Shown here piece after piece: positions 1 to 10,744 of a stretch of DNA of 64,000 nucleotides. The position numbers and the translations under genes were made by a program. The notes beneath the pieces were generated by a model, which was not told where the DNA came from, did no database searches, and saw nothing but the letters and a program-made list of their open reading frames with translations. Numbering within the stretch: the stretch's first letter is position 1; the number at the start of each line of letters is the position of its first letter. This stretch comes from Saxidomus purpurata (taxonomy: Eukaryota > Mollusca > Bivalvia > Venerida > Veneridae): assembly GCA_022818135.1 (NCBI GenBank), contig JAFMSR010000017.1, positions 16,473,237 through 16,537,236 of the forward strand. The letters run 5' to 3'.

Positions 1-63
1 CGTAGCATGGCGTTGTCACAGTCTAGTGATACATTTCAAACATCAGTTGCTTCTTCGATTCCG
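1..63 (+). CDS. B-box protein gene, first visible exon
   Basis: Open in one frame up to a consensus donor (CCG|GTAAGAG at 63/64). An ATG at 7 gives 19 codons, MALSQSSDTF and onward, ending in phase 0, which fits the next exon at 763. The frame is also open back to base 1, so the true start may lie outside the window. The stretch is Ser/Thr-rich with no recognisable domain. It is placed in the B-box gene because the phases of exons 1 to 4 are mutually compatible on the plus strand. This is inference; there is no transcript support. Confidence 0.5.
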
Positions 64-670
64 GTAAGAGATCTTCATCAGGTACGATAAAGTTTCAGAT
101 GTTCTTAGTTTCAAGTAGTTTGTATCAATATTACATTTTTGTGTGTACATGTTTGTATATACAAATACATCGATTATAGAAAATGTGTTAACAAAACATT
201 AGATCAAGGTCACCAAAATTTCAAGATAGATGTAATACATCATTGACCTTAATCATGATGTTATATATTATAGTCTTCGTAAAACACTAAATACAAGCTC
301 ATAGAAATATTTCAGAAAACTATAATTCATACTCGAATTTATTTACAAAGATAAACTTATACCATGTTAGTAACGTGCTTATTTAAAATAAACTATTATG
401 TAAATATACCTGTTGCACTAAATTCTATACTACAGCTTTTTGGAACATATGTGTTCGCCCACACTCCAATGACTCGTATGATTTACCCCAAAGATAGGTG
501 CATTTTCAGGCAGTATGGGTTTCTCACTTAATGATATTCACTAAGATGCTGTTGCACCTTATCCTGTTTATTATAAGCATATTACCATTCTGTTAATAAT
601 TTTCTGTGTCAAGTAATACACGTCGAAAAAAAAACTGTGTAACAGACGCAAGTCTTTCAACGAAAGTGAT

Positions 671-740
671 ATCGTGTTTATGAATTTAATTTGTTTTGTT
701 TTTGTATCGTGTTTATGAATTTAATTTGTTTTGTTTTTGT
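671..740. repeat. 35-bp perfect tandem duplication in intron
   Basis: Bases 671-705 are repeated exactly at 706-740. The duplication lies in the intron just upstream of the exon at 763, next to its pyrimidine-rich acceptor tract. Confidence 0.9.
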
Positions 741-762
741 CTACTCATTTGTTTTATTGCAG

Positions 763-811
763 TACCAGAACCTAAATTCTACTGTGGGGGACTTTGTTTA
801 TAGCGGATTCT
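763..811 (+). CDS. B-box protein gene, exon 2
   Basis: A 49-nt exon with a good acceptor (TTTTATTGCAG) and a strong donor (T|GTAAGT). Only one of three frames is open, giving YQNLNSTVGDFVYSGF, phase 0 in and phase 1 out. Its phase joins exon 1 before it and exon 3 after it. No domain is recognisable in the short peptide. Confidence 0.55.
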
Positions 812-1008
812 GTAAGTATTTTGTAAATTGTCTTCTTTGACAACTTCTAAGCATTTAGGTTAGCAATTATGTCGCTTTAGAGAAGGGATGTTTTTTCCAG
901 TAGTCTACGAACAGTTTTGTCTCTTTAAAATCGTCGGTTACCATTACATTATCGTTAGAATACCCTAGTTCGTATATAAATGATTGAATTGTTAATACAT
1001 TTTAACAG

Positions 1009-1080
1009 ATGATGGTTCCGATTACTCACATGGGGACAATCGAACTGCAGCGATTGGTGGTGCGGCTGGAAGTGTACATG
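1009..1080 (+). CDS. B-box protein gene, exon 3
   Basis: A 72-nt exon between TTTTAACAG and CATG|GTAATG. Read in the phase set by exon 2 (a split TAT codon) it gives a Gly/Asp-rich peptide, DGSDYSHGDN and onward, and leaves in phase 1. A second frame is also open, but the phase of exon 2 selects this one. It probably encodes a disordered linker ahead of the zinc finger. Confidence 0.5.
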
Positions 1081-1793
1081 GTAATGCAGCATTTCAAACT
1101 ATATGCATATAACTATGAAAGAGGGTGCGATAATGCTGTGATTGCACTTGTTATATTCAGGCCTAATATCAATTTAAAGACCTAAGTGTCAAATTTGACG
1201 AATAAAAATGATGTTTACTGTATTTTGTTATCAACATAATTATTATTATACACATGATGGCACAATTTAGTGAGACACATGTCTGGGTATAACTTAGTTT
1301 TTCCATTTGTTAAAAGTATTTAGATGATAGTTTTTTTTTTTCAAAAACCATTTACAGGAAACGGCAAAACAATCTAAACTGCATAACACCTTTAAGTGTA
1401 CCTTAATCTGGCCCTTGAGATTTTTGCTACGCTATATACATGTACTTCTGAATTACAACGAGTTATTTTTCGATCGACGTTTGTAAATTTGACTGTATAA
1501 AGTACAATCTGGATTACCTAATAATCATAGTCACGCGTTTATGCATGTTGTACTTGATTGAATTTCGAGCAGCATGTTTTCTCCCAGTTTTGTAGAATTT
1601 TATACATGTATGGTACATACTAGTATATTAAATTGTATTGATTTTATTGCAAGCGTAACAAAGCTGCATGATTAGTAGTTATGCAATTTTATTATGTTAA
1701 ATACTTTACTTCAGAGATAAACAGTTCATTGTATTAACTATTTTAGAACTGAGTCTGGTGTATGCAGTGACGGCGAAGGATTGTTCACTACAG

Positions 1794-2008
1794 AAAGGAC
1801 CCATGGTTCTGAAAGGTTGAACAGGACCATGTCGGAGCAAGATTCAGACCATTTAGATGCCACATGTGACACATGTCGTGCTGATAATATTGTCCAGGAA
1901 GCCGAGGCATTCTGTGCAAGTTGTAAAGAATATTTCTGTCGAGATTGTTTGAAATATCATCGCAGATCGACTGCTACCAAGAATCACAAAATATTTAAAA
2001 TAGACTAA
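1794..2008 (+). CDS. B-box zinc-finger exon, C-terminally truncated
   Basis: This exon encodes a B-box zinc finger. The ligand spacing is C-x2-C-x12-C-x2-C-x4-C-x2-C-x3-H-x8-H (CDTC, CASC, CRDC, then two His), over codons from about 1861 to 1989. Such fingers occur in TRIM-like proteins, where the box is normally followed by a coiled coil and often NHL or other C-terminal domains. Here translation stops (TAA 2006-2008) directly after the last His plus six residues. A 20-bp minisatellite begins a dozen bases later, so the coiled coil is missing. Two acceptors are possible. The one ending at 1793 (TTCACTACAG) joins exon 3 in frame, and the one ending at 1746 (TTTTAG) does not. Truncation by the repeat, a natural short isoform, or a pseudogene are all possible. 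The B-box call is strong; the gene model is moderate. Confidence 0.7.
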
Positions 2009-2019
2009 CGCCAGTTTGC

Positions 2020-2637
2020 TTTGAATGCATCACGTTGATTATCAATGCATCACTTTGATTATCAATGCATCACTTTGATTATCAATGCATCACTTTGCTT
2101 TTTAATGCATCACTTTGCTAACCAATGCATCACTTTGCTTATCAGTACATCACTTTGCTTATCAATACATCACTTTGCTTATCAATGCATCACTTTGCTT
2201 ATCAGTACATCACTTTGCGTATAAATGCATCACTATACTTATTTGTGCATCACTTTGCTTATAAATGCATCACTTTTCTTATCAATGCATCACTTTGCTT
2301 ATCAATACATCACCTTGCTTATCAATGCATCACTTTGCTTATCAATGCATCACTTTGCTTATCAATGCATCACTTTGCTTATCAATGCATCACTTTGCTT
2401 ATCAATGCATCGCTTTGCTTATCAATGCATCACTTTCCTTGTCAATGCATCACTATACTTATTTGTGCATCACTTTGTTTATCAATGCATCACTTTTCTT
2501 ATCAATGCATCACTTTGCTGATCAATGCATCATTTTGCTTATCAATGCATCACTTTGCTTATCAATGCATCACTTTGCTTATCAATGCATCACTTTGCTT
2601 ATCAATGCATCACTTTGCTTATCAATGCGTCAATGCT
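2020..2637. repeat. 20-bp minisatellite, about 31 units
   Basis: Tandem array with consensus ATCAATGCATCACTTTGCTT; units differ by a few substitutions. Because 20 is not a multiple of 3 and the unit has no stop on this strand, all three plus-strand frames stay open and read the same periodic peptide. Those open frames are a by-product of the repeat, not genes. The array starts just after the stop of the B-box exon and ends about 150 bp before the LINE. Confidence 0.97.
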
Positions 2638-2785
2638 TTCGATACAGTCGGATGAGTCGTTATCTGTTCGACAATGATAGAAATTATTTTTGATTCGATC
2701 AATGTTATAGTTCTGATGATTTTGTTAGCGCATGCATTACAAGTGGACATGAATTTTGTGCAAATAATAAATACTGAGTGCGAAT

Positions 2786-4060
2786 ATGTGCCTTGAATAT
2801 CAGTCAGGTTTTAGACATGGGTTTTCAACTGATACATGCCTTATTCACCTCACAGACTATATTCGTTTTCAGATGGATAGAGGTCATTTTGTGGGTATGG
2901 TTCTATTAGATCTCCAAAAAGCATTTGATACCGTCAATCACTCAATTCTTTTAATGAAACTAAGAGCATTGGGTCTCACAGAATCCTCTATCAGATGGTT
3001 CTCTTCCTATTTGTCTGATAGACGCCAGTTGGTTGAAATAGCATGTACTTTGTCTTCATCTGCCAATATAACATGTGGTGTGCCCCAGGGATCTATATTA
3101 GGTCCTCTGCTTTTTCTTATTTATGTGAATGACATGTCAGCTGTTGTAAAAAACAAACTGCTTCTCTATGCCGATGACTCAGCAATTCTTGTGTCTGCCA
3201 AAAACAAGTATGATATTGAAAATTTCTTAAGTCGGGAACTGAATATTGTCAGTCAATGGCTCATATGTAATAAACTATCTCTTCATCTTGGTAAGACTGA
3301 ATCTATTTTATTTGGGTCAATGCAAAGGTTAAAAAAACAAGCAAATCTTGAAATAAATTGCAATGGTCGATCCATTGAATCTAAGTCTTCAGTTAAATAT
3401 CTTGGTGCAACCATTGATCAAAGTTTGTCTTTTGAGTCTATGGCTAGGTCTGTAATTAAGAAATCCAATGCTCGGTTAAAATTCCTGTATCGTAAAAGTG
3501 AATTTCTCACTCTGCATACAAAAAAACTGTTAGTTACATCACTTATACAATGTCATTTTGACTATGCCTCTTCTACCTGGTTTAATAGTTTAACACAGGA
3601 ATTAAAACACAAGTTACAGGTCACACAAAATAAACTTATACGTTTTGTGTTGAATTTACATCCAATGTCACACATTGGAATTGAGCATTTTTTACGTCTG
3701 AACTGGTTACCAGTTTCAAGTAGAGTTAATCAGATAACTCTCTGTCATGTTTATAAAATTAATTCTAATGTTGCCCCTTCATATTTAAGTGAACACTTTA
3801 CCCCTATCAATACTGTTCATGATTATCCCACAAGGTTTAGAGCAAAGGCATATTCCTCCTTTGATGGTACAGATTTTTCTATGTCAGATAGTAAGAGATA
3901 TGCTCTCCTAGTGGTCAAAAGTTTTGGTAAAAAATCATTTGCAACGGTTGTTGTCTGTGGAACAGTCTGCCACAAAATGTGAGGGATGCAACTACTATGT
4001 ATTCATTTAAATGTAAGGTTAAGGAACATTTTTTAAGCTTAATTTGACTTTTAGTTAGAT
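2786..4060 (+). mobile_element. 5'-truncated LINE, reverse transcriptase (frameshifted near 3' end)
   Basis: An open frame of 398 codons encodes most of a non-LTR reverse transcriptase. Visible motifs are motif A LLDLQKAFD (about residues 40-48), motif B GVPQGSILGPLLF (98-110) and the catalytic YADDS (128-132), followed by the LGKTES and YLGATID blocks of the palm/thumb. The order and spelling fit the Jockey/CR1/L2-like group; a finer assignment needs a tree. The endonuclease and the 5' part of RT are missing: stops lie just upstream of 2786, and the frame opens at the QSGFR motif. Near 3945 the frame shifts. The expected ending (WNSLPQNVRDA and onward, stop about 4046) continues in another frame, so the copy is dead. 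The 3' end runs to the TCTA repeat at 4371-4396. Confidence 0.92.
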
Positions 4061-4370
4061 TACATTAGATTGAATATAGATTCCTGAAATGTTGTGTGCT
4101 GTGATTTTCAACTGTGATAAATTGTATCTTCCTATGTCATACAATACTATATCTTAAGGACCACAATGGAAATAAGAGTTTGTTTTTGGTACGTGGCATT
4201 CCCTGTTTGATATTGTTTTTGTTTTTTTTTTGTTTTAGCTCTTTTTTGTGTTATCCTTAACATATAATGTTGATTGACATGGCTATATTAATTCATACAT
4301 GTTTGTTTATTGTTTTATTGTATGTTTTAATTATAAGTTGCCATGTAAATTGTACATTTTATGTTGAAAT

Positions 4371-4396
4371 AAATCTATCTATCTATCTATCTATCT
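4371..4396 (+). repeat. (TCTA)n tail of the LINE
   Basis: Six TCTA units directly follow AATAAA at the end of the LINE 3' region. Short simple-repeat tails are typical of CR1/L2-like elements. Confidence 0.75.
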
Positions 4397-7190
4397 GTGC
4401 TCAAGATAACTGGTATATGTATTTGCTTTAAATTTGTATATCATCAACAAAAATACTGTCGAACATTGTAACAAAAAAATTGTTAATTCATTAATTGCTT
4501 TGACATGTTTGTAACCTTGTATTTTAGTTTAACAAAAAGAAAATAATTTCTCATAGAAATATCTTAAGCTGTCTTAGAAGATTCTAAGAAGATGTTGACT
4601 TACTAGTAGCATTATGATCTTGATCGAATGATTTAAAATTGCAATCATAATAAAAAATATATATTCTACTTAAATATAAATTGCCAATAATGGAAGCAAC
4701 TTGCCTTATGCGATACACATGTGGAAAATCTTTCAAAGAATTGAAAATCTTCACATCTAAAATTATTGGTAACAATGTCAACAAAAGCCATTTACAAGAA
4801 TTACTGTTATATGACCCTCAAATAAAAATTGTTTAAACTAGTTTAAGAATCCTGACCTACTTGTTTTTGTACTCTAATGAACTATTCAGTGCACTTTCGA
4901 CATGCATGATGTCAACTTTCTTGGTTTTGAAGCTACAACAATGAATATCGATTTTTGGGACAGTTTTGTATTCATTTTCAACTTTTTACTTCGTGTACGT
5001 TGAACGTGACCTACTGACCTCATTTCTGTTTTGAAGCAACAAGATTTTTCCCTCGCTAGTTCTGCGCACTCTATCTTGCCAGTAGGTTACCTGATGAAAT
5101 GTAGTGGTCAGACATTTTTATCCTTGACCATGAGGTTATTTCGATTTACATTGGAATAAGACGCTGTGGTAAGGAAATTATATCAAATAGTTAATATAAT
5201 TTAATGACAATTTTTATTGAAATCGTTCGCAAGGTACAATGAAGTTTTGTATGCTATGAGGTTTTCTATACTTTAATTTTATGGTCACAACTTAAAGTAA
5301 AAATTGTATAGATAAGGTTTTCTGTCCAGATTGTACAAAATGGAATAAAATAACTCATCGAACCTACGCCAAATGGTTGTTTCACTATATATTCCAACCT
5401 GTGACATATACATGATATAAGAGATTGAACTTGTGATTGATCATACAGGAACACGAAATCGTGGAACTTGTAATCGACTGTGATCTAATGACGTCATTGA
5501 TGACGTCAAAACTGGCACATAACGGCAAAATAGGCGAAATTACGTTAGTAAGCGCTAATCGGATATCCGCATAGATTAAACTTCAGATTTCTTCCATGGC
5601 ATATAAGTTCAATATCTTAGCTTTTTTATAAAAACCAAGAATATGAAGTTTAACCTTTAAAAGCCGGTGGTTGTTTCAGTGAAATACCGGTCGGCAAGCA
5701 ATTAAGCATATTAGGAGTGTAAGGAGGAACTGTACTACCTAGCAGAGGGTAAACAATACTTTGTAATTTGATAATGTAAACACAGAAGTCGTCTGCTTGA
5801 TGTTTGGCAGTGCAATTTCGGAATAAATAACATAACTTACTGTCCACTTGTGTGAGCTTTAGGGGAAAGTCACTTCAATAAATTTAAATTTAACATTCAG
5901 TTATTGCAATGTTTTATTGAAGGATTAAACATTGAGTTAATGTATGTTTCTCATGTACATTTTCTTTATGTATATGAGTGCTTAAAAAAGATTTTCTTCT
6001 TTCGAAAGTGAGACAATAGCCAGTTAACTATATATCAGGGAGATATCATTCATCCAGATACACACCAGAAAGAAATGTCACTTAGTTCTGATAAATGCCA
6101 GTAATTTCGATAAACATTCAAGGTTAATATTATATGAAGAGCATGTCTGAGTATAAATATTGTGGAAAACCATACCTAGGTCATTTATGGGACTATTAAT
6201 TTATACCAGGTAACATTTTATTATGAGATGAAACGTATTACAGCTAATTATGCATAAAACTTATATAATATAGAAGTGTTCTGTACAAAACATTACATGT
6301 GGAATTTTCCAACCTTGTGTCAATGTGTGTGACTCATACAAAGGCTGTGATATTATTAGCTCTCAGCAAATGGAGAAGCTGCCAATCATTGTAGAGGAAA
6401 ATTCAAATCTTGAAGCAGACAACACAAGTTTTTTTCCTGGAAGTCACACTATTTGACAACCAATGAACTTTATTTTTTCAGACTTTATGAAATTTATGAT
6501 AAAGAACATTTGTGCTAAAATTCAAACAAATCTATACCTTAATTTCTTTATTATTTTGATTTAAATATCTGATGTTGTTAGATCAATGTATGCAAAGCAA
6601 GTGGCCATTTCTCTATTTGGGCCCTTTTTATAGTTCTTTCCCGGCCTTTAAGCATGCTCTGTATTTTTCACTAGAAATAAACAGCTGTTCGCTGTTTACC
6701 TTAATTTGATAAGGCTTCGAGTCTAAAGAAGACATAATTGATATTAACTGGAGAATATGTTTTACGTTATATATCGGTATGAATTTAATTCCCTCATATC
6801 TCTGAAAGCAACTATCGGGACATATTCCATATAACTAGGTCTATTTAATGACAATACATGCTAGTCGTGTATCGAGGCATACGCACGTGCGCAACTGCGT
6901 ACTTTGTATCCATAAAAGTTTTAAAAATGACAAATAGACACTATAAACTGATGTCTTGTGTTGGACTATTTTGTTCCGAATATATCCTTTGAACACGGGA
7001 ACTTTCTCCCAAATTACGTTACGGTAGATCTGTCGGAATGACGTTTAGAACGAGTTAGTTTTTATGAACACGCCGAAAATGCAACTACGCCGCTATTACG
7101 ACCATTATTTTAAAGAACAAAGAATTATTTTTGAACAATCTTGGTAGAGTTTAACTAGGCCACTCTACATGTCGAATACCAACATGTTAG
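4397..7190. other. Non-coding stretch, nothing recognised
   Basis: AT-rich sequence. Short open frames at 4584-4784, 5266-5454 and 5650-5847 (minus) show no domain, no coding-like composition and no convincing exon borders. Confidence 0.6.
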
Positions 7191-7194
7191 CATA

Positions 7195-7475
7195 GAGTCT
7201 TGTGGTTTCAGAGAAGGTGTTTCCCAAAGATACGAATGTAAATAAAGTAACCCCATGGCAGCGTCAGTTTTGACCAGGGCTTATAATTTGAACAATATTT
7301 TAAGTTAGTATTGGTCCACTAGGTAATGCATATGTTTGAGAAGAAGATTGATAAAGCTTTACCTTTCCGTTGCTTTGGCAACCATAGTTCTTCATGGAAT
7401 ACATTTCTCTTCACAATTTTGGTAGCGGACCATCCAAAGATAATTCAAGTGAAGTTTGAATAAAATTTACCAAAT
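7195..7475 (+). repeat. Degenerate bivalve-type interspersed repeat
   Basis: Contains worn versions of the phrases GTTTCAGAGAAGGTGTT and GCGGACCATCCAAAGATAATT. These belong to a very common bivalve interspersed repeat, as I remember such genomes. A second, better-preserved piece of the same kind is at 7860-8160. Family assignment is from memory only. Confidence 0.4.
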
Positions 7476-7564
7476 TGTTTAGGTTGAGTAGTTGTTTTGT
7501 ACTATTTTTTTCCAATATCAAGGCGGCAATGGTTGCTGTACATACATGTAGCTAACCTAAAGAA

Positions 7565-7845
7565 ATCCCTTGCTGCTAAAGGAAGGCAGTAGTTGCTAGG
7601 AAAGTCACTTGTTGCTAGGGGACTAAGCTGTTGCTAATGAGGTCAATGGTTGCTATGGAAGTCACTTGTTTTTATGGAGAAATCACTAGTTGATAAGGAA
7701 TTCAGTGGTTGATAAAGAAATCACTTGTCACTTATTTCAAGGGGATGTCACTGATAGCTAAGAACGTCATTGTTGCTAAAGAAGTCACTGGTTGTTTGGT
7801 AAGTCGCTGGTTGCAATAGACACTCATTAGAAGCAAGGTTTTTCC
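7565..7845. repeat. Degenerate tandem repeat, GTCACTTGTTGCTA-like units
   Basis: About fourteen irregular units of 18-20 bp built on AGTCACTTGTTGCTAAGGA. Units drift strongly, so this is an old array. Confidence 0.75.
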
Positions 7846-7859
7846 CCTCTACTCTATAA

Positions 7860-8165
7860 ACAGACAAGAATGCTTCCGGCGGGCGTGGTCAATTTTGATC
7901 ACAAGGGCAGATTATTTTGTAGCTGACCTCTAGACAATGCTACATTCAAACTGTCTAGACAATATGCCTTAGGGTTTGGGGCAAGAAGTCAATGTAAAAC
8001 ACGTGACCCCTTGCAGAGCAAATATTGACCCATGGTGCATCCCTGCCAAGTTTTATCAACATTGGCCTAGTAGTTTCAGAGGAGATGTTGTTTGTAGCAA
8101 AATGAAGACGGACGACGGACGGACAATCATCGGACCTAAAAGCTGGCTCTAGGTGAGCAAAATAG
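7860..8165 (+). repeat. Interspersed repeat with GACGGACGACGGACGG tail
   Basis: Carries GTAGTTTCAGAGGAGATG followed by GACGGACGACGGACGGACAA at about 8108-8127 and the closing CTAGGTGAGCAAAA. I recall this layout from a non-coding repeat common in bivalve genomes. No coding potential. Confidence 0.5.
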
Positions 8166-8169
8166 CGTT

Positions 8170-10410
8170 ATATATTTCCATTGATGCTGATGAATTGTTT
8201 CCAAAGAGAACATGTTATTTTCGGCCAATCAAACAACAGAGGAAAATGAAAAAGTTTACTCAGATTCTCGTATAAATGACACATGATGGCACAAGTAACA
8301 TAAAGGTAAAAACACAAAGTCATCATTTTTGCTGTGTACTGTAAGCCACCTGGTTACCGAATGAGCTGACACGCAGATGCATATCAATTAACGCTGATTG
8401 CAAGTATAATTTTGTTCTATGTCTTTATTTCAGCCAGTTCTTGCTTTAAGCGAATGATTTAATCGTATTTTCAGCCGTTCTAACACGTTATCATAATGTA
8501 AATAGTTTTCTTTGCAGAACATAACGCAATACAGCCATCAAACACATGCGTTGTTCATCTATTTTTCTAATTATCCTTTCACAAGTTTTGATGAAATGTT
8601 TTAATGTTCCAGTTTCCAAGTTCGTTTTGCTCTACGTTTGTCGTCACTTTCTTCTTATGCTTTGTTTGCCTTCCCGTTGCAAACGATAGCAGACTCCCAT
8701 TTATCTAAATGGCCTGTTTATGATTTGTTTTTTTTTCAATTTCTTATCTAGTACACTGTCTGCAACTACGTTTCCCTCTGTTTACTTAAATATAGCTTTT
8801 CACAGTGCGAAATCGTACAGTACTTTCTGTTGTTTGTTTTACAAAAGTTGGAGGTGTGCATAATTTAAGTTATTAATCTACGTAAAGTATTAAAAGCTTT
8901 TGTCATATAATTATCCAAATCAGATATGACAGGACAGACAAACAGACGGACAGACACCTCAGAAGATATGACCGAATGATTTTCCATTCTTTAAAACAGT
9001 TGCATATAAATACTGTGCCAACTTGTGACACATCAATATCACATGGAAATAACCGTCTCGTTTCTTTGTACTTTGCTTTGATATCTCCATCGAAGTCAGA
9101 AGTAGTTATATTACATTCATGGCTGTATGGATTGATTGTTACACTCAACTACCAAGTCTGATTCCACTCTCTACACTATCGGCTATCATTACATTCACGA
9201 TAGTGAGTGTAAGGAACGGTAACTCTGCAAAGGAGATTGGTCTGATTCGTGAGAAAAAGCGACCTTTTGTAAATTAGGACTTCATAATCTGATAAACATC
9301 CCTATAAACCTTCAGGTAACTAATTCAAATACTTTTGGAGATACTATAGTACGCGCGACACAACATTTGTGACAGACGGCCATACGGACAGACAAGAAAA
9401 ACCTACATGCATGACATCATATTCTAAACAACTGTAGTTTTCTATGTATTTTTATTGCACTAGCTAAAAATAATTTGGGATACATGTGACACTAGTTTAA
9501 AATTGTCAGTTTCCCTAAGTAAAGGGCATTAACTCTACCCTTACTGGTTGAATCCGCTTGTCTATAGTCGGTTAGCTGATATACTTTTTTGAATTTGTAA
9601 TAAGTTACTGGTAACTTATTACTTATTTAAACTCGAATAAGACACAGAAGAAACAACAGCGATCAAAAGGAAAAGATCGTCAATCATCATGCCCTCTTGT
9701 TAAATTTAAGCTATAAAGGTAGATGTACATGTTAAAGTTAAGTAGTTATCCCAGTTACTTAGAAAAATATACATGTATCTCAGTGTGCATAAAAGAAATA
9801 CGTGTATCTCAAATATGTATCTCTTTCTGAATAGTATAATATGACCATTGTTAAATTTGCAAAATATTATAAAGCCAATTAACATCACGACACAACATCA
9901 TTTTATTTTTGACAGAACATTAACAATTAACATCAGATCTAAAACATACAATTAATTTTCTAAAGCTACACGCTCTCAGATTTTGGTGAAAAATAAACTC
10001 TTCGAACTGTCTAAAATTAAAAAGTTTGATTTATAACGAATCATCCAGTAAAAGGGTTTCATTATAATTTCCTGTAAAGTATTTAAGTATTTTTTTTTAA
10101 TTAAACTCTGCCAAATTATAAAGCTTTACAAACGCCTTTGGAATTCCAATATAAAGATGTATATTTTTACTTGTGTTGTTGAGTATGCCATTACTTTTAT
10201 ATTTTATGTTTTAGCATATCGTTATGGGGAAATTAATTTTTTCACCAGGACCTGTGACCAAGCATCTTTTAATTTTCGAATTCTGGCAGAAATGAATAAG
10301 GACAATTAAAATTGAAACTCTTTTTCTCTCTAAAAACATGAGTCGGCAGAACCCATGCGACGATAGGTTAGACAATACATCTTAAAGTCATGCTTATACA
10401 CATACATAGA
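8170..10410. other. Non-coding stretch with one perfect hairpin
   Basis: No supported gene. A perfect inverted repeat with 10-bp arms lies at 9599-9620 (AATAAGTTAC / GTAACTTATT). Short GACGGACAGAC runs at about 8945 and 9370 look like fragments of the repeat seen at 7.9 kb. Confidence 0.55.
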
Positions 10411-10414
10411 GGAT

Positions 10415-10740
10415 ATTTGATGTTTTGAATGGATATGGAATGTATCTCACCGAGAAGTGATACAATTGTAATATTTTCACGAGTGTGAGTTAAAATGTGA
10501 AAATTGTATCACTTTGACTTGAGATGTATTCCATATCCACTCAAAACAAACAAATTTTCTTTTTATTTTATCCTAACTATTCAAACAAAAGCAAAATTAT
10601 GTATATGCACTACTTAAAAAGTAGTTCCGGCAGACCTATATCACCCACACTGTGACTGATATGACATCTATATGATCACTCTATATTTCACTGATATAAC
10701 ACAGTATTCCATTAGTACGCATAAAATAAATAGAAATATC
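10415..10740. repeat. Palindromic dispersed element, copy 1
   Basis: The first part is a long inverted repeat. The arm reading GGATATGGAATGTATCT plus GTGATACAATT is mirrored by AATTGTATCAC and GATGTATTCCATATCC around a centre near 10485. A conserved tail follows (AAAAAGTAGTTCCGGCAGAC, then CACTGTGACTGATATGA). The same order recurs at 25888-26225 and, more worn, at 35335-35545. No coding capacity; a MITE-like non-autonomous element is the simplest reading. Confidence 0.8.
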
Positions 10741-10744
10741 TTGA

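Noticed and set aside
2125..2693. Three overlapping long plus-strand ORFs (98-176 codons)
   Set aside because: They are different frames of the same 20-bp minisatellite; the periodic peptide follows from the repeat unit.
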